Of a DNA stretch of 13,571 nucleotides, positions 1-7,404 are shown in pieces. The stretch is from contig DDXT01000041.1 in the NCBI GenBank assembly GCA_002347755.1, forward strand, positions 1 to 13,571, read 5' to 3'. The position numbers were made by a program, and so were the translations under genes. The notes below the pieces were generated by a model. The model did not search any database and was not told where the DNA came from. It saw only the letters and a list, made by a program, of their open reading frames with translations. This DNA is from Caryophanales bacterium UBA2253. Lineage in GTDB: Bacteria > Bacillota_I > Bacilli_A > ML615J-28 > CAG-698. Positions within the stretch are counted from its first letter, which is position 1. The number at the start of each line of letters is the position of its first letter.

Positions 1-38
1 GAAAAAACCATAATTTTTTTAGAAAAAATGTAAAAAAA

Positions 39-76
39 CCATAAACGCGATCTTTTTCGCTGTTTATGGCTTTTTT
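39..76 (+). terminator. Intrinsic terminator of an upstream off-window gene
   Basis: A stem is formed by 39-50 (CCATAAACGCGA) and 57-69 (TCGC, one bulged T, GTTTATGG) around a 6-nt loop. It is followed by CTTTTTTG. A run of seven A residues precedes the left arm, so the structure could also stop transcription arriving from the other strand. It most likely ends a gene lying to the left of the window. Confidence 0.85.
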
Positions 77-119
77 GTTTATTTGTTGACCATTTTAAAA
101 GGGTTTTGTCAACGGTCTG

Positions 120-152
120 AACGCATGAAAGCATGCGTTTTTTATTTTTTTA
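120..152 (+). terminator. Second, tandem intrinsic terminator
   Basis: A perfect 8-bp stem (AACGCATG at 120-127, CATGCGTT at 132-139) closes on an AAAG tetraloop and runs into a long T-rich tail to 152. It sits about 45 bases after the first terminator. Between the two lies a weaker dyad (GTTGAC 85-90, GTCAAC 108-113). Together they insulate the ABC transporter unit from upstream transcription. Confidence 0.85.
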
Positions 153-199
153 ACCGAAGAACTCAAGAAAACCATGCCTGAGATTGAAATCATTTTATA

Positions 200-228
200 T
201 TGATAACATTGACTAATTGTGTTATAGT
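200..228 (+). promoter_or_regulatory. Sigma-70/SigA-type promoter of the ABC transporter unit
   Basis: TTGATA (200-205) and TATAGT (223-228) are separated by 17 bases, each one mismatch from consensus. This predicts a start near 235, just upstream of the GGTGGAG ribosome binding site (237-243) and the ATG at 249. An overlapping alternative, TTGACT (209-214) with TATACG (232-237), also has 17-base spacing. It would start transcription almost at the ATG, so it is less likely. Confidence 0.6.
203..225. promoter_or_regulatory. Possible operator dyad in the ABC unit promoter
   Basis: ATAACA (203-208) and TGTTAT (220-225) form a 6-bp inverted repeat with an 11-base centre. It spans the space between the proposed -35 and -10 boxes. 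A regulator bound here would block RNA polymerase. The arms are short and AT-rich, so chance is a real alternative. Confidence 0.3.
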
Positions 229-248
229 GTGTATACGGTGGAGTTGTT

Positions 249-929
249 ATGAAAATCATTTCTTGCGTGCATTTGCATAAGAATTATGTCAGTCCGAAAG
301 TAACGACTTTTGTATTGAAAGACATCAATCTTGACATTCATTCCGGAGATTTTTGCGGAATAACCGGGCCCTCGGGAAGCGGAAAGACCACCCTGCTTTA
401 TACCATGAGCGGATTGGAAAAACCCACTTCGGGAGAAGTCTTTCTTTTCGAAAAGGAAGTCGCCCAATATGAGCCCAAGCAGATGGCGGCCATTCGAAAA
501 ACGAAGATCGGATTTGTCTTTCAGTTTTATAACCTGATCCCCAACCTAAATGCTTATGAAAATGTAAAACTTGCTCAAATCATCGCCGAAAAAAACGATG
601 ATCCGGAAATTGACCGGATCCTCGGGTTGGTGGGGATGAAGGAATTCAAGGAATACTTTCCGAATGAACTTTCCGGAGGTATGCAACAAAGAATTGCAAT
701 CGCCCGGAGTCTGATAAATGATCCAGAAATTATCTTCGCTGATGAACCGACCGGAAATCTGGATCAAAAAAACGGCCAAGAGATCATGGGGATTTTGAAG
801 ATGTTAAACCGTGACCAGCACAAAACGATTGTTTTGGTCACTCACAGCGAGGACAACCTTAAATATTGCACCCGCCACGTGAAACTTACGGACGGGAAGA
901 TAATCCGCGATGAAGAACTTCCTGTTTAA
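249..929 (+). CDS. ABC transporter ATP-binding protein, LolD/MacB family
   Basis: This is a 226-residue cytoplasmic ATPase that powers the permease encoded next to it. All nucleotide-binding motifs are present and intact: Walker A GPSGSGKTT (40-48), Q-loop glutamine at 92, signature LSGGMQQR (141-148), Walker B IIFADE (161-166) followed by PTGNLD, and the switch histidine at 199. The length and the LSGGMQQR and ADEPTGNLD wording are typical of the LolD/MacB/FtsE group, which pairs with FtsX-like permeases and not with classical import permeases. The ATG follows GGTGGAG at 5-base spacing. The gene ends inside the permease gene with a 20-base overlap, so translation is probably coupled. Family assignment is secure, substrate is unknown. 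Confidence 0.95.
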   Translation: MKIISCVHLHKNYVSPKVTTFVLKDINLDIHSGDFCGITGPSGSGKTTLLYTMSGLEKPTSGEVFLFEKEVAQYEPKQMAAIRKTKIGFVFQFYNLIPNLNAYENVKLAQIIAEKNDDPEIDRILGLVGMKEFKEYFPNELSGGMQQRIAIARSLINDPEIIFADEPTGNLDQKNGQEIMGILKMLNRDQHKTIVLVTHSEDNLKYCTRHVKLTDGKIIRDEELPV

Positions 930-3354
930 ACTTCGGATTGCTTATCGGAACATCATCAAAAGTCGAGGAAGGTCGGTCGTCGTTTTAATGACCTTGATGG
1001 TTTTGATGATCCTGTCCGTCGTTTTATTTAACATCCATGACAATTTGGTTCGCATCTTTTCCATGGAGTATCAGGAAGCATATCAAACCGTCGATTTGAC
1101 CGTTTCTTATGACAATTACTCCACATCCCGAATTGTGAACGTCAGCACCATAAATGATGATTATTCGGAATATTTCAACTATTCCGCGACTTACTTCAAT
1201 TTGTATTCGCTTTTGGAAAGCGAAGACGATAGTTTCTATGCCCAGGTTTATTCTTCGAGTTTGGGAGAATTCGAACGGGTGATGGATTTTGATCTTGATT
1301 CCATCAATGATGGCGAAATGTTCATCACCAAGTCTTTAGCCGATCGTTACAAGCTTGAAAAATACGACGCATTGTCTATGCTGATCGGAAGCCAGGTAAT
1401 CAGTTACGTGATTCGGGAGATTCTTCCGGACCAAGGTTTGTTTTCGGAAAACTCCGTTTTTGTTCCAAAAGAAGAACTTTTGAACAAAACCTTCTGGTTT
1501 TCCGCTCCCGATCTCGGAAACATGATTTATCTGGATGTCAAGAATGAATATTCAATCGAGGCCGTCCGTGACCTCTTGCTTGGAGATGCCGCATACGCGG
1601 ATTTCCTGGTCGAGGAAACCATCGATCATGAGCAGGCAAAGACTCGCGCCGATTACAATGCTTCGGTTTTGTTGGGGATCGGGATCCTGGCTTTTCTAGC
1701 GGTTATCATGGTTGTTAGGTCAATCTATCCGTTGCTTTTCCGGGATTTCTCGCAACAGATCGGGGTTATCCGTATTCTGGGCGGGAATGACGGCTTTGCT
1801 TTTCAAATATGGATGATTCAGTTCTTGCTGTATTTGCTGGTTTCCGTGCCTTTGGGATTGATTCTCAGCCAGGTGATCCTTAACGCCGGCGCCCGAGCTT
1901 ACGGAGTTTATACCCCGGTGGGGTTCAACCCTTGGTTTTTGCTTTTGGCCGTCGCTTTCTTTCTGGCGGTCAACATCCTGGGGACGATCGGGCGCTACGC
2001 CCATTACAAAAAGCAAAGCGAAATGTCTCTGAGCAGTGATGCCCGGTTTGAAAAACAAAGATCCGTTCTTTACGCAACCATCGCGGCGGGGGCAGTGCTT
2101 TTTGTTAACTGGTTCATTAATCCTTTTCCCAAGTTCCAAGGAGCCATCACCGTTACCACGATCATTGTTTTCACTTTCAGCTTTTTAACGGTGATCCTCA
2201 AGATTCTCCCTATTATTTTCAAAAAAAAGAATTCTTTCTTTTCCCTTTACAGCGCCAAACATTTGCGAGACAACAAGATCCTTCACAATTCGGTGAAAGT
2301 CATCTTTGTTTCAATGGTCATAATTGCCATTTCGATGACCGTTTCCGGGGTCATGAAAGCCGAGATCCTGAAAGCTTTCGATGAAATTTCCATCGATTAT
2401 GCGGTCACCAACATTTATAATTTCAACGATGATCTGGTTACGGAAATCGAGACCAACAATCAGATTGATTCTGCCGTCGAAGGAGCCATGTTCCGTGACG
2501 GAACGCTCCAAGTCGACGAAGACACAACCCGGCGGGTGCAGTTCTTTCTGTCCGTGTCGCCGGAAAACATCTCCGAACTGTTTACTTTTTCCCTTTCGGC
2601 GGACTTACTCGCTAAATTAGCCGACCCAACCATTTTGTACGTGGCGCTTCCTTACCAGTATGAAAAAACCAGTCAGCTGAGGGTCGGGGACGAAGTGACT
2701 ATTCGGCTCAGTCAAAACATTCCATCAGAAAAATTCATCATCGCGGGATTTTTCGAAAACTCCTATGAAGGGATTTATCTTTCCAACATTTCGTACAGCG
2801 ATAAGTATAAGGATTCGGATCTGACGAACACCGTGTTCATCAGAAGTACCAACAGCGATCTGCAAAAAGATCTGATTCAACGTTACAGCGGAAAAATGTA
2901 TTATGTATTTTCCGCCGATGATTTACTTCTGAATGAAACAAAAATGGTATACCGGACCGTGGATTTTGTAGTGATCCTCATATGGGCGCTTGTGGCTTGT
3001 TTCATGATCGTCATCATCAATAATTCTTTGTTGCAATTCTACGCCCTGAAAGCGGATTACGCCAAATTCAAAATATTGGGTTCCGGGGACGGGGATTTGT
3101 ACAAGCATATCCTCGTCGAGATATTATTGGTGATGCTAATTGCCCTGGTGGCGGGTTTCGTAAATTCATTGATTGTCTTGTCTTGCTTTCCTTCGCTGAT
3201 GATTCTGGTCGGATTTTACTTTAAGTTCGAGTATCCGATCGGCGAAGTGTTTGTTTACCTTTTGATGGGAACCGCAGTCTTCTTGCTGAGTTATCTCTAT
3301 TATTTCGTCAAGATTAAAAATTTGAACATCATTCAGGAAACTAAAAATTTGTAG
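910..3354 (+). CDS. FtsX/MacB-type ABC transporter permease, 10 TM segments
   Basis: This is an 814-residue integral membrane protein, the membrane partner of the preceding ATPase. Hydrophobic segments lie at about residues 22-41, 252-275, 301-323, 341-361, 387-404, 411-435, 461-481, 685-705, 734-757 and 780-800. Two roughly 200-residue extracytoplasmic domains follow TM1 (42-251) and TM7 (482-684). Two FtsX-like three-helix blocks lie at about 250-370 and 685-805, each carrying a basic/glycine turn of the form FxxxGxxxxRILGG or FKILGSGDGD. This duplicated layout matches the LolC/E-MacB-BceB mechanotransmission superfamily, which works on substrates at the outer membrane face and does not pump across it. 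The ATG lies inside the ATPase gene. The gene ends in TAG just before an AGGAGG site for the lipoprotein gene, so all three form one transcript. Candidate roles are release of lipoproteins, peptide toxin resistance or lipid handling. Confidence 0.9.
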   Translation: MKNFLFKLRIAYRNIIKSRGRSVVVLMTLMVLMILSVVLFNIHDNLVRIFSMEYQEAYQTVDLTVSYDNYSTSRIVNVSTINDDYSEYFNYSATYFNLYSLLESEDDSFYAQVYSSSLGEFERVMDFDLDSINDGEMFITKSLADRYKLEKYDALSMLIGSQVISYVIREILPDQGLFSENSVFVPKEELLNKTFWFSAPDLGNMIYLDVKNEYSIEAVRDLLLGDAAYADFLVEETIDHEQAKTRADYNASVLLGIGILAFLAVIMVVRSIYPLLFRDFSQQIGVIRILGGNDGFAFQIWMIQFLLYLLVSVPLGLILSQVILNAGARAYGVYTPVGFNPWFLLLAVAFFLAVNILGTIGRYAHYKKQSEMSLSSDARFEKQRSVLYATIAAGAVLFVNWFINPFPKFQGAITVTTIIVFTFSFLTVILKILPIIFKKKNSFFSLYSAKHLRDNKILHNSVKVIFVSMVIIAISMTVSGVMKAEILKAFDEISIDYAVTNIYNFNDDLVTEIETNNQIDSAVEGAMFRDGTLQVDEDTTRRVQFFLSVSPENISELFTFSLSADLLAKLADPTILYVALPYQYEKTSQLRVGDEVTIRLSQNIPSEKFIIAGFFENSYEGIYLSNISYSDKYKDSDLTNTVFIRSTNSDLQKDLIQRYSGKMYYVFSADDLLLNETKMVYRTVDFVVILIWALVACFMIVIINNSLLQFYALKADYAKFKILGSGDGDLYKHILVEILLVMLIALVAGFVNSLIVLSCFPSLMILVGFYFKFEYPIGEVFVYLLMGTAVFLLSYLYYFVKIKNLNIIQETKNL

Positions 3355-3362
3355 GAGGAAAT

Positions 3363-5630
3363 ATGTACAAAAAATTATTAGTTTTATTCATGCTCTTTTT
3401 CTCTGTTTTTTGCTTGTTCGGATGCGGTGGGGGAGATGATACTCCGGATGTGGACATGACCGAAACGATCGATGTCCCGACCAACCTCGCCATTACCGGC
3501 AAAGTTTTGACCTGGGATGCCGTTGCCGGAGCGACTGGTTATATAGTCTATGCTGACGGGGTGGAAAAGGCCACCGTTACCGCTACCACTTATGACTTCT
3601 CGTCTCTGTCGGGAACGACGATCATTTTCCAAGTAGTTGCAAAAGCCCCGAAGGGGACTAACAATTCCTCCAAAAGCGTTACTGCCGCTTACATGAGCAA
3701 TCCGGCCGGTGAGATCACCGAAATCAATGCGCTTTTGGTTGATGTCATGCCAGACGTTCCGGAAGGATTCGTTGAGGAATTGGTCCGCAAGGGGATAACC
3801 TCCGACGATGCGGCAGCTTTGAAGACCGCTTTCCAAACCTTGCAGACCGAAATGGAGGCCGCGGATGGCGATCCGCTTTTGTCCAATGCGGCCATCAAAA
3901 AATTCTTGCTGACCGATATCAATTTTGAAGCAATCATCAGCGCCGCCATGTTAGCCGCCGTTCCTTCATTGGAAAGCCAGATTGCTTCAGCCTATGAAGA
4001 CATCAGCTATTACCAAGATGAACTGGACACTTATGGGCCGAACGAGTATTATTCACAAAGAATCGATGAACTTAACAACGAGATCGACATGCTCAACAAC
4101 ATGATTGATTTGCTGACTGAGTCCCGCGATGAAGCAGTGATCGTCGCGGTCAATGCCATTAATTACCTGCGCGAGATCCATGGCGCGGTGACTGATGATT
4201 TGATCTCCAAGATCGTTGCCATCACCGATGTTGAATCCCCGAGCGAACTGACCGCCGAAGAACTGCTGGTCGTCAAAGATGAAGTTTTGGATATCTTCCT
4301 GGAGAATTTGCCGGCGATGGCTGACCTGACCATGGTTTATGAACTCTTGTCAGTTGGATACACTCAGATGTTTGGATCCAGCGCTTTCTCAGTCATGCTT
4401 TCCGATTCTTCGACTCAGTTTGCGGCGGAAACCTATTTGTCGGTTTCTTTCGCGGTAAATTATTTGGATTCTTTCGATTTGGCGTTTTTCCAGGATTTCC
4501 TGGCCGTTGTCGGGGACAATGATCAAGGCGCGGTGATTGGAAGCGAACTGGCCATTTTGTTCGTGACTTATTACAAGCATTTCGAAGACAACAACCAACC
4601 CTTGCTTGATCAGATTGACGCGGTTTTCACCGAAGCCCAAAAAGAACAATTGTATAACAACTCGATTGCGGCCGTGAACGAATTGGCGACTTTAATGGGC
4701 GCTGATGTTGACATGAGCATGATGGGAGAAATTACTTACGCCGTCATGAACGGTGCATCCGATGTCTTTGATGACATGACCGACAAACTGCTTGAAAAAT
4801 TTGTAGCAACCGATGGGGAACTGCTCAGGAAGATCGTCATTTCCAATTCATTCGAATGCGATTACAACTATATGAATTATATGTGCGAGAACTTCCGAAA
4901 TACCGCGACCGGCGAAACCTATGCTAACGAGAATGATTACTACGAAGCCCAAGACCTCGCCGAAATGAATGTGATCAAAGAAGCGCTGACTTATTACGCT
5001 CCGACCATCGGAACGATGACCGACAGTCAGATTACTTCGCTGATCGATCTGTTGGCTGAAGCTGCTCCGGTTGAACAATTGGTTTCCGAACAAGGCATGA
5101 CTCTCGCTGAAGCCCAAGCTTTTGTGGATCTTGTTGAAGCGACTCTTCGTTCCGTTGCTCCGGACGCTCATGATTTGATCACCAACTTCATGGCTTACGT
5201 TGTAGACGAAGATCTGGTACACGAAATCGACACGTTGCAAGATTCGATCGAAACTTACTACGTGACTGCTTATGGCGAGAATTATTATGAGAATCCGGAT
5301 TACTTTGAGGATGATTACGAAGAAAATGCCACCACCATCTTCATTTGCAAGCATTTCAACGCTTTCTTCAATTCCGCCAACCAAGCTTTGGCCCGCGGTT
5401 TGATCACCGATTTGGCAACTCTAGCCAAGAACGAAAGCGTCTACACCATGATGGAAATGACGCTGGATCAGGTCAACTCTTTGGAGACCCAGATCAACGA
5501 TGCGTTTGACGGCGCGATCACTAAAGCCGCCATCATCAAGGATTACAACCCGGCCTCGCTGACCACGGCACAATTGGATGAGATCGCGGCTTTGCAGGCC
5601 TTGTTCCAAGGAATCGGCCCGCAAGCTTAA
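3363..5630 (+). CDS. Large Fn3-containing surface lipoprotein of unknown function
   Basis: This 755-residue protein begins with a lipoprotein signal: MYKK, a hydrophobic core, then lipobox LFGC with the lipidated cysteine at 21, followed by GGGDD. Residues about 38-109 look like a fibronectin type III domain (VPTNLAI, LTWDAVAGATGYIVYADG, a final VTA strand). The rest is acidic, mostly helical sequence I do not recognise. It has a likely coiled coil at about 202-260 and three tyrosine-rich acidic stretches (about 212-230, 500-530 and 635-655). It ends with LTTAQLDEIAALQALF, echoing earlier LTAEELLVVKDEV and MTDSQITSLIDLL segments, so divergent helical repeats are possible. The only cysteines after C21 are at 499, 508 and 662. 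It has an excellent AGGAGG site 8 bases after the permease stop and closes the operon, suggesting it is the extracellular partner or cargo of the transporter. No enzyme motif was seen. Confidence 0.9.
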   Translation: MYKKLLVLFMLFFSVFCLFGCGGGDDTPDVDMTETIDVPTNLAITGKVLTWDAVAGATGYIVYADGVEKATVTATTYDFSSLSGTTIIFQVVAKAPKGTNNSSKSVTAAYMSNPAGEITEINALLVDVMPDVPEGFVEELVRKGITSDDAAALKTAFQTLQTEMEAADGDPLLSNAAIKKFLLTDINFEAIISAAMLAAVPSLESQIASAYEDISYYQDELDTYGPNEYYSQRIDELNNEIDMLNNMIDLLTESRDEAVIVAVNAINYLREIHGAVTDDLISKIVAITDVESPSELTAEELLVVKDEVLDIFLENLPAMADLTMVYELLSVGYTQMFGSSAFSVMLSDSSTQFAAETYLSVSFAVNYLDSFDLAFFQDFLAVVGDNDQGAVIGSELAILFVTYYKHFEDNNQPLLDQIDAVFTEAQKEQLYNNSIAAVNELATLMGADVDMSMMGEITYAVMNGASDVFDDMTDKLLEKFVATDGELLRKIVISNSFECDYNYMNYMCENFRNTATGETYANENDYYEAQDLAEMNVIKEALTYYAPTIGTMTDSQITSLIDLLAEAAPVEQLVSEQGMTLAEAQAFVDLVEATLRSVAPDAHDLITNFMAYVVDEDLVHEIDTLQDSIETYYVTAYGENYYENPDYFEDDYEENATTIFICKHFNAFFNSANQALARGLITDLATLAKNESVYTMMEMTLDQVNSLETQINDAFDGAITKAAIIKDYNPASLTTAQLDEIAALQALFQGIGPQA

Positions 5631-5645
5631 TTCCAAAAACCAACC

Positions 5646-5685
5646 AAAAGACTGAAAATCAAGGGATTTTCAGTCTTTTCTTATG
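5646..5685 (+). terminator. Terminator of the ABC/lipoprotein operon
   Basis: There is a perfect 15-bp stem between 5646-5660 and 5665-5679 with an AAGG loop. The arms begin with AAAA and end with TTTT, so the stem can act in either direction. It lies 15 bases after the lipoprotein stop codon and cleanly separates this unit from the uppS operon. Confidence 0.92.
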
Positions 5686-5706
5686 ACAAAATAATCATCT
5701 TTACTG

Positions 5707-5735
5707 TGGAAAAACACATTGATTTGGTGTATAAT
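5707..5735 (+). promoter_or_regulatory. Promoter of the uppS-nagA operon
   Basis: A perfect TATAAT lies at 5730-5735. The best -35 at 17-base spacing is TGGAAA (5707-5712), a 4 of 6 match. The predicted start is about 5742, leaving only about 10 bases before the uppS ATG at 5753 and a weak GGTGAT ribosome binding site. The -10 box is convincing, the -35 is not. Confidence 0.6.
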
Positions 5736-5752
5736 ACCTTAACGGTGATATT

Positions 5753-6460
5753 ATGAAAAACCTGACTTTAACTGCCGCCGAACTTCCTCGTCACGTCGCC
5801 ATCATCATGGACGGAAACGGGACCTGGGCCAAAAAAAGAGGTTTGCCACGAAACGCAGGGCATCGCAAGGGCACCCAAGCTCTGCTGGACATCGTAACAT
5901 ATTCACAAAAAATCGGTCTGAAGTACCTGACCGTTTTTGCGTTCAGCACCGAAAACTGGTCGCGGCCGAAAGAAGAAGTCGGTTATTTGATGAAACTGCC
6001 GATTGAGTTCATTGACCGGTATCAAGACCGCTTCCTCAAAGCCGACATAAAATTTACCGCCATCGGAAACATTGACGGATTGCCAGTCGAGTTGCAGGCC
6101 AAGATTTCGGAATTTGAGAACAAGAGCCGAAACAACCAGGGCTTGAATTTCATCATTGCCATTAATTACGGGGGGCATGAAGAGATCACTTCCGCTGTCA
6201 AAGCCATCGTAGCTTCAGGAGAATCAATGATCACCGAACAAACGATACGGGATCATCTATATACCAAAGACATCCCCGATGTCGATTTGTTGATCAGAAC
6301 CAGCGGCCAGATGCGCATCAGCAATTTTCTGCTTTGGCAATGCGCCTACAGCGAATTTTACTTTACCAAGGTGCTTTGGCCGGACTTCAACGAAGAAGAA
6401 TTCAATGAAGCCTTGGAAGAATTCAAAAACCGCGATCGCCGTTTTGGAGGAATCAAATGA
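5753..6460 (+). CDS. uppS: Isoprenyl transferase (undecaprenyl diphosphate synthase)
   Basis: This is a 235-residue cis-prenyltransferase that adds isopentenyl units to farnesyl diphosphate to build the C55 carrier for wall and surface glycans. Family motifs are clear: HVAIIMDGNG (14-23) with the magnesium-binding aspartate D20, GLPRNAGHRKG (30-40), FAFSTENWSRP (63-72), and RTSGxxRxSNFLLWQxAYSE (182-201) with E201 as the second metal ligand. Two usual residues differ: T24 stands where most family members have arginine (GNGRWA), and Q186 stands where they have glutamate (RTGGExR). Length is slightly short but normal. It is the first gene of the operon, with only a weak ribosome binding site, and it overlaps cdsA by 4 bases (ATGA). 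The upstream frr gene usual in Bacillus is absent here. Product chain length cannot be read from sequence. Confidence 0.95.
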   Translation: MKNLTLTAAELPRHVAIIMDGNGTWAKKRGLPRNAGHRKGTQALLDIVTYSQKIGLKYLTVFAFSTENWSRPKEEVGYLMKLPIEFIDRYQDRFLKADIKFTAIGNIDGLPVELQAKISEFENKSRNNQGLNFIIAINYGGHEEITSAVKAIVASGESMITEQTIRDHLYTKDIPDVDLLIRTSGQMRISNFLLWQCAYSEFYFTKVLWPDFNEEEFNEALEEFKNRDRRFGGIK

Positions 6461-7404
6461 AAAAAAGAATTATTACCGGAGCAATATTGCTGGCTGTTTT
6501 GATACCCTTGATCATCATCGACTATCAAGTCTATCCAATCGTCGGTCATTTGTTTCTCGCCGTCGGAATATTCTTGAGTGTGGTCGCGTCTTATGAAATG
6601 ATGAGGATGTTTTACTCGCAATATCCGTCGCTGAAATACCTTCGCTTTTTAATTCCGGTTTTTTCGGGAATATTGGTCTATATGGTTTATTTGGCCACGA
6701 CCGCGGGATTGGACATCACCGACCCTTCCGAGGCCAACTTTGTGTACCATTTTTTGGTCGTCGTCGTTTTAATGATTTTCATCATCATCTCGTTTGCCAT
6801 CATCATTTTTACGAAATCATCCACGGCTCAGGACATGATGGCCGTCGTCCTCACCCTCATTTATTGCGGCTTGATCATGGGCTATGTCATCAGCATTCGC
6901 TTTTTGGAAACTTTCCCGCTTCGCGAAGGAGCCATCGAGTTCGTTTTCCGCGGCGGAAGAAGTTTCGGTTATGTTTATACCATTGTTTTGTTCACGGATA
7001 CCGCGGCCTTTTTGTTCGGAAGAAAATTCGGAAAGCACAAACTCTGCCCGGAGATCAGCCCCAATAAAACCGTTGAAGGCGCCATCGCCGGCGAAGTGTT
7101 CGGAGCAGCATCCGGAGTCGCGGCGGTTTTCCTTTTCAACATTGCCAATCCGATCGGAACCCGAGAAACGCTGATTGTCATCGGCGGAACGCTGTTAGTT
7201 TCTGCGATCATCTCTTTATCCGTTCAGCTGGGCGATCTCATCGCCTCGAAAATGAAACGGACTTACGGGATCAAGGATTTTGGGAATATTTTTCCGGGAC
7301 ATGGCGGGGTCCTCGACCGTTTTGACAGCTTGCTTTATTCCGGAGCCGTCTTTTATATCATTGTGCAGCTCATGCAGCTGTTCATTCTTGGAGCGGTCGA
7401 ATGA
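6457..7404 (+). CDS. cdsA: Phosphatidate cytidylyltransferase (CDP-diacylglycerol synthase)
   Basis: This 315-residue polytopic membrane enzyme makes CDP-diacylglycerol from phosphatidate and CTP, the branch point for phosphatidylglycerol and cardiolipin synthesis. About eight or nine hydrophobic segments are visible, starting at residues 5-23. The C-terminal family signature is complete at 264-290: SxMKR, then KDFGNIFPGHGG and VLDRFD, including the two metal-binding aspartate regions. The segment FTDTAAFLFGRKFGKHK and the following ISPNKTVEGAIAG are also typical. The length is somewhat above that of many homologues (about 260-285), the extra lying in the N-terminal membrane half. The start is set by GGAGG at 6446-6450. 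It overlaps uppS and dxr by 4 bases each, which indicates coupled translation. Confidence 0.96.
   Translation: MKKRIITGAILLAVLIPLIIIDYQVYPIVGHLFLAVGIFLSVVASYEMMRMFYSQYPSLKYLRFLIPVFSGILVYMVYLATTAGLDITDPSEANFVYHFLVVVVLMIFIIISFAIIIFTKSSTAQDMMAVVLTLIYCGLIMGYVISIRFLETFPLREGAIEFVFRGGRSFGYVYTIVLFTDTAAFLFGRKFGKHKLCPEISPNKTVEGAIAGEVFGAASGVAAVFLFNIANPIGTRETLIVIGGTLLVSAIISLSVQLGDLIASKMKRTYGIKDFGNIFPGHGGVLDRFDSLLYSGAVFYIIVQLMQLFILGAVE

Noticed and set aside
85..113. GTTGAC/GTCAAC dyad as an independent operator
   Set aside because: It has only six paired bases, a long AT-rich centre, and lies between two terminators far from the promoter.
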